Source: Diplonema papillatum
Taxonomy: Eukaryota > Euglenozoa > Diplonemea > Diplonemida > Diplonemidae
Length of the DNA: 64,000 nt
NCBI GenBank assembly: GCA_030068145.1
Contig: JAPJBO010000286.1
Location: 62,001-126,000 of the forward strand
Direction: 5' to 3'
Both the position numbers and the translations under genes were made by a program. The notes beneath the pieces were generated by a model. The model made no database searches. It was not told the origin of the DNA and saw only the letters and a program-made list of their open reading frames with translations. This document shows positions 1 through 9,312 of this stretch, in pieces (position 1 is the stretch's first letter; each line of letters opens with the position of its first letter).

Positions 1-197
1 AAGCACGGCGAAGAGTGGATGGTGCAGAGCTACGAGGCGTATTTCCTCGAGGGAAAAGTGTGCATCCTCATGGAATGGATGGAGCACGGCACCCTCCTCG
101 AAATCCTGCCGCGACTCCTAGACAGCTGCCACCAATCGCCGTGCTACCCAGTGCGACCCGATCCCGAGTACCAAGAACTCGCAGCCCCCGCGTACCG
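1..197 (+). CDS. MAPKK-like protein kinase, partial N-lobe/hinge exon
   Basis: The window opens inside an exon read from base 1. It encodes the end of a kinase N-lobe and the hinge, with EAYFLEGKVCILMEWMEHGT and then LLEIL, which fits the MAPKK pattern of a 'g.i.ILMEyM..GsL' hinge. I place the donor at 198 (GTGTGC). The same hexamer starts introns in two other genes here, and the phase (two bases left over) matches the acceptor at 4063. Joining the exons completes an Arg codon and leads to LDKFMQIPGPKV. An alternative donor at 141 (GTGCTA) has the same phase. Glycine loop and VAIK lysine lie upstream of the window. The kinase identity is secure as a family call; the exact MAPKK subfamily is inference. 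Confidence 0.7.
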
Positions 198-504
198 GTG
201 TGCCTTTCCACATTTTTCAGTACGTCATTTGCCAATGAAAATGCAAAAGTCAAGACCGTTCCTCTCCCATGGACTCGTTCCAGATCCGAGTTAGCATACT
301 CGTATGCGCTCGATTAAATGGCCAAGGTAATCGGGAAGACACAATGGTGAAAAACAAAGAGAGCAACGAACAGTGCAACTACTTATCCTTAAAAAAAAAA
401 ATTTCACTATCGAGAGCGACGACGTCACGCACTTCGAAAAGCGCAACGTTCGTTTCTACCCGCAAACCTCTCTGAGCTATTCTACACTCTTCTACGTAGA
501 GCCA

Positions 505-846
505 TGGTGCGAACAATGGACCGGTACGGTTTACAGGGCAACTCCTGCTCAACTTGGTGCTCGCCTGCCTTGATGGCACTTGCACCTTAAAGAACTCAAT
601 GCTCAACTTGTAAGACGTGGGGAGCCCAAGAGCACTCACCTATCCTGGCGAGAACTTGGTGTCGGTCACAAATTGTTTCGAACCTGACTCGTCTAAGCGA
701 GCAAATAAAGTGTACACGAAAGAAGCCATGCATGCCCCCCCAAACCCACTCAGTACGTATTAGCTTTAAAAGAACCCATTCGACGAAGGTCACCCGGAGA
801 CTCTAAAATCCCGGATTCTCAAGCGAACTATAACTCTAAAAAAGGC
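505..846 (+). repeat. family D repeat (non-LTR-like), diverged 3' fragment
   Basis: This stretch resembles the better preserved copies at 39315-39668 and 39676-40015: a 'chTACrGGCaAC..CTGCTCAACTTG' region, a 'TTGGTGTCGGTCACAAA' block and the 3' signature GTCACCCGGAGACT...CAAGCGAACT followed by an A run. All family D copies end at the same 3' point but start at different places, as expected for 5'-truncated retrotransposed copies. Confidence 0.5.
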
Positions 847-954
847 AATCGAGGAAAGCTATCGGTCGTAGAGATACGATCGAGGACAGCCCCTTTTGAA
901 AGCTGAAGAATGAATAGAATGATCATGCATCAATCTAGGCTTGACACGATACAA

Positions 955-1425
955 TTGTGCGACACGAATCTTGCGGGTTGCCCCCGCAAAAAACAGTACG
1001 ACACGAATCTTGCGGGTTGCCCCCGCAAAAAACAGTACGACACGAATCTTGCGGGTTGCCCCCGCAAAAAACAGTACGACACGAATCTTGCGGGTTGCCC
1101 CCGCAAAAAACAGTATGACACGAATCTGCGGGGTTGCCCCCGCAAAAAACAGTACGACACGAATCTTGCGGGGTTGCCCCCGCAAAAAACAGTACGACAC
1201 AAATCTTGCGGGTTGCCCCCGCAAAAAACAGTACGACACGAATCTTGCGGGGTTGCCCCCGCAAAAAACAGTACGACACGAATCTTGCGGGGTTGCCCCC
1301 GCAAAAAACAGTACGACACGAATCTTGCGGAGTTGCCCCCGCAAAAAACAGTACGACACGAATCTTGCGGGGCTGCCCCCGCAAAAAACAGTACGACACG
1401 AATCTTGCGGGGTTGCCCCCGCACA
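955..1425 (+). repeat. minisatellite, about 12 copies of a 39-40 bp hairpin unit
   Basis: The unit is GACACGAATC, then TTGCGGGTTGCCCCCGCAA, then AAAACAGTAC. The middle part is an inverted repeat (TTGCGGG, short loop, CCCGCAA), so each unit can form a 7-bp hairpin. Copies differ by one or a few bases, including the extra G that makes some units 40 bp. The word ATCTTGCGGGTTGCCC is the head of dispersed family B (for example 9008 and 14256), and the array runs straight into the remainder of a family B copy at 1405-1550. The array therefore arose by amplifying the head of one copy. Confidence 0.9.
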
Positions 1426-1550
1426 ACGTATTGTGCAGGCTACAAAGAAGTAGGGCGGCGTGTTTTGGTGGTCGCTCGGAATTCTTAACCTGAAAAACAA
1501 ATCAGGAAATACGAGTGGATAACGATCAACCGGCACGCACAGCAGAACGA
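1405..1550 (+). repeat. family B dispersed repeat (diverged copy continuing the minisatellite)
   Basis: After the last hairpin unit the sequence continues as family B: TATTGTGCAGGCTA, a variant of 'AAAAGACGTAGGCAGCG', GTGTTTTGGTGGT, a 'GGAATTCTTAACCTGA' block and AACGATCAACCGGCACGCAC. Compare 8998-9312, 16921-17230 and the reverse copies at 16108-16266 and 20277-20417. Confidence 0.8.
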
Positions 1551-1568
1551 AGTGCCTGTATTTTTTTT

Positions 1569-1859
1569 TACATAAGCGCCAGCTTGAAAGGAAATGCTCG
1601 ACGATGCTGCCCGACAAAGAACAGAAGGGATCCAAAGTGCTGTAACTACCGAACCACGTGTTGAACGGACGTGAGGTCATGCGGGTCTACCACTACACGA
1701 CAAATCACACAAACACAACAGGTCAAAAGTCCTGAGTGAGAAAACAACACACGGTGGTGTAAGCGAAGAACAAATCAGATTGTGTTTGTATTGTATTTGC
1801 CCCTTACCTCTATATTTCCCCCCTTCCATTCGGAGTCGAAGCAGCTACGTCGAGTATTT
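1569..1859 (+). repeat. family C solo repeat (tyrosine-recombinase-type terminal repeat)
   Basis: Full-length family C copy of about 290 bp, from TACATAAGCGCCAGCTTGAA to GTCGAGTATTT. Both ends parallel family A (TGTATAAGCACCTGC...CGAGTATTT). Near 1760 it has GTAAGCGAAGAACAAA, which matches the family A core GTAAGCGTTCAACAAA except for three central bases. The final CGAGTATTTT runs directly into the start of a family A copy. Confidence 0.8.
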
Positions 1860-2074
1860 TGTATAAACACCTGCTTTGTAGGAAATGCTTGAGGAGACTG
1901 CCACTTGCGATAGACAAAGGAGGTAAATGTGCTGCAGCCCACACGAAACACAGATAAATCTGGGTTCTGTGGCGGGCGTAAGCGTTCAACAAAAAAGACC
2001 CACTTTGTAGTTGTATTGTTTTCGCCCCCTCTAGCCTCCTTCGAAATGAGCACGAGGCAGTCCCTCGAGTATTT
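1860..2074 (+). repeat. family A solo repeat (A-core-B)
   Basis: About 215 bp from TGTATAAACACCTGCTTTG to CTCGAGTATTT, with the core GTAAGCGTTCAACAAA near 1979. It is the solo form of the terminal repeat of the retrotransposon at 23033-27631: the part up to the core matches A, the part after it matches B. It lies head to tail with the family C copy before it. Confidence 0.85.
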
Positions 2075-2139
2075 ATTGTTCTTTGAGTCAATTGAGACGA
2101 TTGCAACGTGTTCCAAAAAAATCTCTCTAAGAGAACCCT

Positions 2140-2206
2140 TTCATGAACGGTCACACGGAGACCCTAAAACCCCAGAATTTCAAGCGAACTTTAACTCTAA
2201 AAAAAG
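2140..2206 (+). repeat. family D 3' end fragment
   Basis: Short copy of the family D 3' terminus: CATGAACGGTCACACGGAGA, then ACCCTAAAACCCC, CAAGCGAACTTTAACTC and TAAAAAAAGG. It is close to 39603-39665 and 39950-40012, which carry the same 'ATGAACGGTCACA' variant. Confidence 0.7.
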
Positions 2207-2998
2207 GAAGTTTGAAGCTTGAGCTTGCCGGGGTGAGCTGCGTGAGTGCGAAAAAAGAGAAGGAAAAATACTAGCCGCCAGAAGGGCCGAGGATGGATGG
2301 ACCCATGCTCTCGTAGTGGTTAAGGCATCTTTACGTAGTAGTACTACACGTAGTAGGTGTCCATACCGTCATAGTTAGTGGGTGGGAGTTTCTCCACACC
2401 AGCAGGCTCTAGACCTAGGTGGTAGGGCATTATGGCCCCACGGACACAGCCGGCGTCGGCAACAGCAGTAAGCCGGTCCCATCCCCTCCTGGTAGACTGT
2501 GATAGACAGAAGAATGCAGCTCCAGGCAATCCTATGCAGCTCCAGGGGATAGGGATGTACCTGATAGACCGTGGTGGACGTCGATTCGCTACAATGAACA
2601 GCGGCAGGCAATTCGATGCAGTTCCAGGAGATAGGGATGGACCGGCTTAAAGCATAGCATCACCACATGTTTAGTAGCATGAACTCTTAGCGGCAGCTTC
2701 GGCGGCGCCGAAGCTTCACCAGCTTCGGCAATAGAGAGTGCAGTTCAGTCTGTCACATTCGCTCAGCCGCCAGCGGGGAGGTACCACACGAACCCTGCTG
2801 AGTGCCAGGAAGGGGAGATGTAGTGCTTACCGCGACACAAAGAGGATAGGAACCGCTCGGTTGGGGACGCGCCGCGTATACAACGGGCTCGCTTTCTCCC
2901 CCGCCCCTTCAATTACAAGTTGAACCATGTGACCGCCTTCTTTTTGGCAAACGTTCTTGTTGGCAAAACCACAGTAGACACCATTTGCGCACTTAACC

Positions 2999-3727
2999 AT
3001 GGTTAAGAAGACGACTGAAAACAGTAGACACAAAGATAGCTCAAAGCATCTACGAAACGCCTCCAGACAAAAAACCTGTTTTCACACTTCTTTGAGAGGG
3101 GCAAAAGGGGCTGCAAAGCTCCGTAGGGGATGTCGGAAGGAAGACAGGGGCGAGTTGTTACACTTTCATTTTCTGACGCCGACTTCGATGGCCACCGTCA
3201 GTGCTGTCAAGATGAACCTGTCGATCCGACGAACGGCCACCGTGCGTCAGCTCTCGGTTCATTCCGCGTCTCTCGCCATCGTCCAGTGCATGGCGTCACA
3301 TCGCTTATACGTCAAAAACAAACGCAGAGGGGACGGCCTCGGTTCATTCTGGCATGCACCACAGTGTGAACGCTACAACTGCGCACACTCCATGCTGCCT
3401 TCGTACCTATCAGTGATTGAAAGAAATGATGGCACTACGCGGCGGAGTACGACTTTCAAATCGTTTTTCTTCGAGCTTACCCCAGGGTACCAGGGAAAGC
3501 CTGCTACACGGGAGCCAAGCTTCACGTGTTCGGCGGTACTGCAGAGCCACGGGCCTACGGGTCAAGTGGCTACAGATTTCCCAAACAAAAGCATCAAGGC
3601 GTGGCGCACCTTGGGGCTTGGCGCTTGCGCTGAACACAAGCTCGTCGAGACGGTCATCCACAGGGCAAAGCGGACGGGGTTGTGGCACTGTGCTGCCTCC
3701 GACTCAAGCTTTACAAGCTGTGGTTGA
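2999..3727 (+). other. unidentified open frame inside the kinase intron, probably repeat-derived
   Basis: A 242-codon frame with no recognisable domain. Its first 100 bases (from ACCATTTGCGCACTTAACC at about 2978) are repeated in diverged form at about 19845-19960, which argues for a dispersed repeat rather than a gene. The rest has no visible coding bias, and reverse-strand frames of similar quality overlap it. Confidence 0.3.
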
Positions 3728-3769
3728 CCGTCACGTTCCTGGACCAGGAACGGCCTTTTTTCTTTTTTT

Positions 3770-3984
3770 TGTATAAGCACCTGCTTTGTAGGAAATACTT
3801 GAGGAGGCTGCCAGCTGCAAAAGATCAAAGGAGGTAAATGTGCTGTAGCCCACACGAAACACAGGTGAATCTGGGTTTAGTGGCGGGCGTAGGCGTTCAA
3901 CAAAAAAGACCCATTTTGTAGTTGTATTGTTTCTCCCCCTCTAGCCTCCTTCGAAGTAAGCACAAGGCAGCCCCTCGAGTATTT
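3770..3984 (+). repeat. family A solo repeat close to the kinase splice acceptor
   Basis: Full A-core-B copy starting TGTATAAGCACCTGCTTTG and ending CCTCGAGTATTT. It belongs to the subgroup with GGCAGCCCC near the 3' end and GCAAAAGATCAAAGG in the A part, close to 42395-42609. The copy ends 79 bases before the kinase exon, so a CT-rich tail is all that separates it from the acceptor. Confidence 0.85.
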
Positions 3985-4063
3985 CTTTTTCTTTTTCTTT
4001 TTCTCTTCTTCTTCTTCTCAAGCTTACCAGAAGTGGCCCCCTTAGAACCTCTACACCCTGCAG

Positions 4064-4721
4064 ATTAGACAAGTTCATGCAAATTCCGGGTCCGAAGGTG
4101 GGCACGACGCCGTTTGAGGAGAATCGTGGGCGGTTGTGCCAGCACGATCTCGCGCGGGTTGCGCTGTCGGTGCTGTCCGGGCTGCACGAGCTCAGCCAGA
4201 TGAGCAAAGTGCACAACGACATCAAGCCGGCCAACATCCTCGTGGGCACGCAGGGCGAGATTAAAATCTGCGACTTCGGCGTGTCCAAGTGGACGGACAC
4301 CATCAGCATAGCGAAAAGCGGGACCGGCACCGAACGGTACATGGCGCCCGAGAAGATCATGGGGCCGTACGGGTACAGAGCGGACATCTACTCCCTGGGG
4401 ATCACGCTGGCCCACCTGGCCCTCGGCGACTACCCGCTCAGCAGTTCCTCCGGGAACAAGTTCGACGTCGTGATGGCGATCGCGAACGGCAAGGCGACGG
4501 TCACCTTCCCGCCCGAAATGGGCGTGCACCCCCACCTGCAGGAGTTCATTTGGGCGTGCCTGACGCCCGACGCGGACGACAGACCCGACGCGAAGACGCT
4601 GCTGGAGCACCCGTTTCTCGCGAAGTTCGCGTCCGACACCGTGCATTTCATCCCCGTGATCGGGCAAGCTTCCGCGCGGCCCTGCTCCGTCGAAGCGCAG
4701 AAGCACTACCTCAGGCGCTAG
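4064..4721 (+). CDS. MAPKK-like protein kinase, terminal exon with catalytic core
   Basis: Terminal exon after the acceptor CAG at 4061-4063; stop codon TAG at 4719-4721. It encodes the C-lobe of a serine/threonine/tyrosine-type kinase. The catalytic loop is KVHNDIKPANILV, so the usual HRD arginine is Asn. The Mg-binding motif is CDFGVSK, the activation segment is about 20 residues, and the P+1/APE segment is TERYMAPEKIMGP. The αF Asp is in YRADIYSLGI, and the αH-αI conserved Arg is in ADDRPDAKTLLEHPFL. The short activation loop and the GVSK sequence are typical of MAP kinase kinases, which phosphorylate a MAP kinase in the cytoplasm; that role is by family, not shown here. The gene continues upstream through 1-197. 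Its last 190 bases and 3' flank are duplicated downstream three times. Confidence 0.85.
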
Positions 4722-5870
4722 GATCGGGTTTCTCCCCCCCGGCCTGCGGTATTTTCACGCTGGATGATGCTGGCGCTCTCGCCCCATGGGAACCACCCAT
4801 CCTTCCCGATGGAAGGAACTGGTGGTCGATTTTACACAAGTCGCCTGGCGCAGCTCGCAGTTTTGCATCCATCGATGAGGCGATGGTTCTTCTTCTGGCA
4901 TAGTTGCACCCCCACGTGCAGGAGTTCATTTGGGCGTGCCTGACGCCCGACGCGGACGACCGACCGACGCTGCTGGTGCACCCGTTTCTCGCGAATTTCG
5001 CGTCCGACACCGTGCACTTCATCCCCGTGATCGGGCAAGCTTCCGCGCGGCCCTGCTCCGTCGAAGCGCAGAAGCACTACCTCAGGCGCTAGGATCGGGT
5101 TTCTCCCCCGGTATTTTCACGCTGGATGATGCTGGCGCTCTCGCCCCATGGGAACCACCCATCCTTCTCGATGGAAGGAACTGGTGGTCGATTTTACACA
5201 AGTCGCCTGGCGCAGCTCGCAGTTTTGCATCCATCGATGAGGCGATGGTTCTTCTTCTGGCATAGTTGCACCCCCACCTGCAGGAGTTCATTCATTTGGG
5301 CGTGCTTGACGCCCGACGCGGACGACCGACCGACGCTGCTGGTGCACCCGTTTCTCGCGAATTTCGCGTCCGACACCGTGCACTTCATCCCTGTGATCGG
5401 GCAAGCTTCCGCGCGGCCCTGCTCCGTCGAAGCGCAGAAGCACTACCTCAGGCGCTAGGATCGGGTTTCTCCCCCCGCTGGACTTTTAACGCCGGATGAT
5501 GCTGGGGCTCTGCCCCCGCCCCATGGGAGACTCTCATCCTTCCCGATGGAAAGAACTGGTGGTCGATTTTACACAAGTCGCCTGGCGCAGCTCGCAGTTT
5601 TGCATGCGATGGTTCTTCTTCCGGTTCCAGGGATCAGCAGTGAGAGGCCGCTGACCTGCTGGTATCTGACGTGCAATGCATAGCATAGTTGCACCCCACC
5701 TGCAGGAGTTCATTTGGGCGTGCCTGACGCCCGACGCGGACGACGGACGCTGGAGCACCCGTTTCTCGCGAAGTTCGCGTCCGACACCGTGCACTTCATC
5801 CACGTGATTGGGCAAACTTCCGCGCGGCCCTGCTCCGTCGAAGCGCAGAAGCACTCAGGCGCTAGGATCG
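4722..5870 (+). pseudogene. three tandem decayed copies of the kinase 3' end
   Basis: The segment from the kinase codons for HPHLQEFIWACLTPDADDRP through the stop and about 180 bases of 3' flank is repeated head to tail: 4906-5092, 5268-5458 and 5695-5867. All lack the codons for DAKT seen in the parent. Copies one and two share a changed hinge (PTLLVHPFLANF), so they descend from each other. Copy two carries a 6-base insertion (ATTCAT). Copy three is further deleted near RRTLEHPFL and near its stop. The repeated flank has GCTGGATGATGCTGGCGCTC and GGAACTGGTGGTCGATTTTA. No copy contains an active site, so these are not kinases. Confidence 0.85.
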
Positions 5871-6015
5871 GGTTTCTCCCCCCCGCGGGAATTTTGACGC
5901 CGGATGATGCTGGCGCTCTGCCCCCGCCCCATGGGAGACACTCATCCTTCCTGATGGGAGGAACTGGTGGTCGGTTTTACACTCGCAGTTATGCATCCGC
6001 TGTCCGTCGGGTGTT

Positions 6016-6110
6016 CAAGTGGACGGACACCATCAGCGTAGTGAAGAGCAGCACCGGCACGGAACGGTACATGGCGCCCGAGAAGATCATGGGACCGAAA
6101 CGGTCCGCTC
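6016..6110 (+). pseudogene. kinase activation-segment fragment
   Basis: About 90 bases repeat the parent exon at 4286-4375: FKWTDTISVVKSSTGTERYM, followed by APEKIMGP. It then diverges. It is a separate fragment of the same duplication and has no catalytic loop. Confidence 0.8.
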
Positions 6111-6353
6111 GGAAGACGGGCAGGTCTTTCTCAGGCTAGCTAAAGCTGCGAAGCAATACCCCTCCCCCCCCTCGCACTCTTTTTCCTTTTGGTACTTCAA
6201 CCATTGGTGCTGCACACGGCAACCCCATGCCCACTGTGCTCTGCGGAGTTTACTTCGCAGATTGCCACCGTAAAAAGAAGACAAGTCAGTGCTGCCTAGC
6301 AAGTCGCAGTCACAATCAGGGCGAGTGCCCTGAGTTTTTTAACTGATTGCTCA

Positions 6354-6606
6354 GACACGGTTGTAGGGGCCTTCTCCCTGTGACGGATTCGCCTGTGCTC
6401 TCGTAGCACGGGTGGTCCTGGCTGTGACGAGCTACGAACAGCCGCCTGACAAACCAGACTCACACCGCTGTCCTGTCTGCAGACACTCAGGTTCCGCGCT
6501 GATGATGGTCCGCCTTATGTGTCCGTGGCTTAAAGGACCGAAACACGGCGCAGACGGGACCAGTGCGGTGTTGAGCACATACCCATTCCAAGCACGTTCT
6601 TGCAAT
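6354..6606 (+). repeat. family E repeat, copy 1
   Basis: About 250 bp starting GACACGGTTGTAGGGGCCTT and ending CACGTTCTTGCAA before a C run. Nearly the same sequence is at 15500-15740 and 35202-35453. It has a small hairpin (GTGCTctcgtaGCAC). The contained open frame (CPVCRHSG...) is shared by all copies but I recognise no domain. No terminal inverted repeats or target duplications were found by eye. Confidence 0.8.
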
Positions 6607-7019
6607 CCCCCCCCCTGCGGATGGCTTTGACTGCGTTTCCTAGTGGCCGGGCGACGGTGACTACTTTCCGCCCAAAAATGCGCAGCTGCGAGGGTCGGCA
6701 TTCGCAGACGACCGCGAAAACCTGTAGCCGTGATTCGGGCGCTGCAGTTGTTGCAACTGTCAACCTTCTCACCAAATTTGCGCCAGAGGACGAGTGCACT
6801 ACACCCTCTCCCCGAGATTCTGATTGAACGAAGATTTTCCCCCTATATCGGCAGAGTTTGCATGCTCGAAGCCCTGAGTTACTCACGCGTTTCCTCTAGA
6901 CTGGCTTCTGGCTTAGAGGCGTTCAGCCACAATTCATCCAGTGGTAGCATCGCGGCACTGTCCGATCGAACAAACGTAGATACCAGGGACTGGAACCGGG
7001 ATTCCGCTTGTACTACCCC
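6607..7019. other. no recognised feature
   Basis: I see no conserved domain, RNA gene or repeat shared with the rest of the window. Short open frames exist on both strands but none has clear coding character. Confidence 0.4.
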
Positions 7020-7130
7020 GTATTGCTGTCGGAATGCGCTGGCCCGATGGGCTCTCTCTCCATCCGCAGGGTGTAAACAGCCTGTCTTGCGACTTTGCGA
7101 ACACGGCTCGGGAACAGCCCTCGGGCAACC
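7020..7130 (-). repeat. diverged, inverted copy of the 28S-derived repeat
   Basis: Read on the minus strand, this stretch follows the 28S segment at 7465-7513 with about 70% identity (GAGCCGTGTT, GTCGCAAGACAGG, ACACCCTGCGGATGG). It then continues with GAGAGAGAGCCCATCG and GGCCAGCGC. That continuation is not rRNA, but it is shared with the 3' flank of the copy at 32328-32532, so both are members of one composite repeat. Confidence 0.6.
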
Positions 7131-7302
7131 TCCCGACGCCGACCCGGCCGACGCCGCTGCAACCCGCAGTCGGCCACGCTGCCGAGCGGACCTTGCACCA
7201 GCTGTTCTGATCCTAGGTCGTCGTCGCCCCTGAAACAACAAGGATCCTCGAAAGCCCGATACGTGATACATGGCAAATGGTCTCGCTTCATGTTCAAGGG
7301 AT

Positions 7303-7374
7303 GAAGCCGGAGGTGACAGAAAAATTACCACAGGGATAACTGGCTTGTGGCAGCCAAGCGTTCATAGCGACGTT

Positions 7375-7406
<32 letters not shown>

Positions 7407-7454
7407 ACCTAGACAAGCAGAATTGTCTAAGGGTTGGATTGTTCACCCACGAAC

Positions 7455-7498
<44 letters not shown>

Positions 7499-7513
7499 TT
7501 ACCCTACTGATGG
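7303..7513 (+). rRNA. 28S rRNA fragment (domain V), probably a dispersed non-functional copy
   Basis: About 210 bp matching the peptidyl-transferase region of cytosolic large-subunit rRNA: CACAGGGATAACTGGCTTGT, CCAAGCGTTCATAGCGACGT, CCTTCGATGTCGGCTCTTCC, GGATTGTTCACCCAC, GTTTAGACCGTCGTGAGACA and TACCCTACTGATGG. The cytosolic rather than organellar type is clear from the CTTCGATGTCGGCTC context. Nothing rRNA-like flanks it on either side, so this is not part of an intact rDNA unit. A second copy at 32328-32532 has the same left and right limits. Confidence 0.85.
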
Positions 7514-8480
7514 TATCACGCATCTGTGTGCATATGACACTTACGTGTCACAGGCCGGAAGTCGTGATACAATCAAGATGAGACATATCACTTACTTGAT
7601 ACGTGGTACTCGTCAGATACGTGATACATGTCAAATACGTAATACGCATCAAGCATCGAAGCATCATTATGTACATCTTTGTGAACCTTGGGAAGAAGGG
7701 GGATGGGGGGAGCATTGTTTCCAGAGGTTGGTGGGCCTTCCGTTCGTGGCTGCTCCCCGCAAGCACGTTTCGTACGAAAGCAGAGGGCCTAGGTATCCTG
7801 AGATAGGGTGGTCCCACCGAAAATTGTTATGGGGCCAGGCTTACGAAGCAGGGGGGAGGGGGGCAAAATTTTACCGGCCGTCGCGCCTCTTCAAGGGTGC
7901 AGTCACTCACCCACACCGCCGGCATGGTGTCCGTCCCGTTGACGAAGGACAAGGCCTTCCAGAATGTTCCGGCTTTGCCGGAGCTCCGCAGCAGCTTCTG
8001 CACGTCAACGATCGGGACGCGCACGCTCACCTCACAGACTCCTTGCCGGCGGTGCACCTTTGTGAACACTGCGCTCCAATCCATGCGCAGTCCTTCCGCT
8101 TCTCGGTCGCGTGTTCCGAAGCGCACGCGGTGGTGACCACGTATTTATCGCCACGCAGTTGGCGCTTCGACAGCTTTTTTCCGACCGCGGATTCGGTGGC
8201 GGCAACGTGTTCCGGGGTCGTCCGAATGCCGAAGACACCCGTCTTTGTGCCCGCGATTACCCCGAACGGCTTCGTGGGTCGTCGTGGCCAGTTCGATATC
8301 CGCGCAAGCTATTGCTCTTCGACGGCGAAAGGGGGGGCCCAAATCACAAAGAAGACCTTGTTCCCAAAAAGCTAGCCTGGGAATGTGTCCACCGTGCCCA
8401 GTTTGGAACCCCCTATCAAATCCTTTATATCGACGCGGAGGCTAGAGGCCAGACCAACTACGAATAAATGACTCTTATCT
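7514..8480. other. no confident gene; weak minus-strand coding signal at 7890-8330
   Basis: TACGTGATAC-type words repeat around 7535-7650 (forms of GATACGTGATAC and GTATCACG) and give a degenerate local repeat. From 8330 down to 7890 the minus strand has frames of reasonable amino-acid composition in two phases, as if one coding segment had been frameshifted. I recognise no family and do not assign a gene. Confidence 0.3.
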
Positions 8481-8667
8481 TTGAATAAGCACCCGCTATG
8501 CAGAAATTACTGGAGGCCGCCCGTTGCGAAGGAGGAAATGCGCTGTGGTTGGGGTCTTGCGGCGCTGTTGGGTTCAGCTCATGACAAAGTGAACTGTTGC
8601 TAGTGCGCTTTGAAACCGGTGGCCTCCTCAAAGAGTGTTTCCTGCAAAGCAGGTGGGGTGTTCAAAA
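8481..8667. repeat. folded family A 5' end (inverted pair)
   Basis: The plus strand starts as family A (TGAATAAGCACCCGC...GGAGGCCGCC). About 90 bases later the same end returns in reverse: GGCCTCCTC...TTTCCTGCAAAGCAGGTG, ending TTCAAA. The B part is missing. The pair could form a long hairpin. Confidence 0.65.
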
Positions 8668-8800
8668 TATGAGAGCTCGTACATCTGCGGGAGAGAGTTG
8701 TTGGTTCGTGGAACGCAGTGTCCTGATTGCTTTTCACGTTGACTTCCAATAAGGACGCAAGTTAAACCGTCACAGTTTGCGGTGACGAGCTCGTTTGCGG

Positions 8801-8810
8801 TATAAAAGGA
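8801..8810 (+). promoter_or_regulatory. TATA-box-like motif
   Basis: TATAAAAGGA preceded by GC-rich sequence. No coding exon follows at a suitable distance; a family B repeat starts 190 bases downstream. It may be the promoter of a degraded element. Sequence match only. Confidence 0.25.
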
Positions 8811-8997
8811 GCAGTCTGAGAGAGCGGTAGCACGGAGAATACAGGTCTAGTCGCCGTGTTGGCAGACCGGACCAGCAGCCGGCCCGCAGGTGGGGCTTTA
8901 CTCGGGTCCGCCGTGCCTCGTGCGCATCCTAGGTGGGCAACGGCAAACTAGTCTTCCGCTTAGCGGAAAGAGCAGGTGCCTGGGACAGCTTTACTTT

Positions 8998-9312
8998 TTA
9001 GTTCTAACAATCTTGCGGGTTGCCCTTCAATGTGATGTGCAGGGCTAAAAAGACGTAGGCAGCGTGTTTATGGTGGTTGATCAGAATTCCTTACCTGCAT
9101 ATACACACAGGGTAAATACAAGTGGGAAAACGATCAACCGGCACGCACAAACAAAATGAAGCGCCTGTCGAGGTGTCTCTAGGTAGCTTCGCTGGCTGTG
9201 GTGGACGGCTGATTTGGGGCTTGGCTTTGACCGGCTTGACCGGCGGACTGACCGGCTGGCTGGCTAGGCTACCTACGACAGCTAAGCAACCCGCGTTCCT
9301 TCTGATCATACA
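8998..9312 (+). repeat. family B dispersed repeat, long copy
   Basis: About 315 bp from AACAATCTTGCGGGTTGCCC through AAAAAGACGTAGGCAGCGTG, TGATCAGAATTCCTTACCTG, AAACGATCAACCGGCACGCA and the distal block GATTTGGGGCTTGGCTTTGA, ending near CTTCTGATCATACAC. The copy at 16921-17230 spans the same range. No coding domain; the shared short frame (IWGLALTGL) is a by-product of the repeat. Confidence 0.85.

Larger units (their letters stand above)
198..4063 (+). other. 3.9-kb intron of the kinase gene, filled with repeats
   Basis: Between the donor at 198 and the acceptor at 4061-4063 I see no conserved coding domain. The stretch holds a family D fragment (505-846), a 39-40 bp hairpin minisatellite (955-1425) with the rest of a family B copy (to 1550), a family C and a family A repeat in tandem (1569-2074), a short family D end (2140-2206), and a second family A copy (3770-3984). 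The last 70 bases before the acceptor are pyrimidine-rich. The open frame at 2999-3727 overlaps a repeat also seen near 19845-19990 and is not called a gene. Confidence 0.6.

Noticed and set aside
930..1490. Several 120-190 codon frames on both strands, and a CRISPR-like look of the array
   Set aside because: They are read-through of a 39-40 bp satellite. There are no unique spacers between repeats and the genome is eukaryotic.
2999..3727. 242-codon frame in the kinase intron
   Set aside because: Its start is a dispersed repeat (also near 19845) and no domain is visible.
7434..8375. 313-codon frame beginning in the 28S fragment
   Set aside because: It starts inside rRNA-like sequence and has low-quality composition; the opposite strand looks more protein-like but is frameshifted.
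8700..9000. LTR-like region with a TATA box
   Set aside because: No second copy in the window, no TG...CA ends with a partner, and no retroelement frame beside it.
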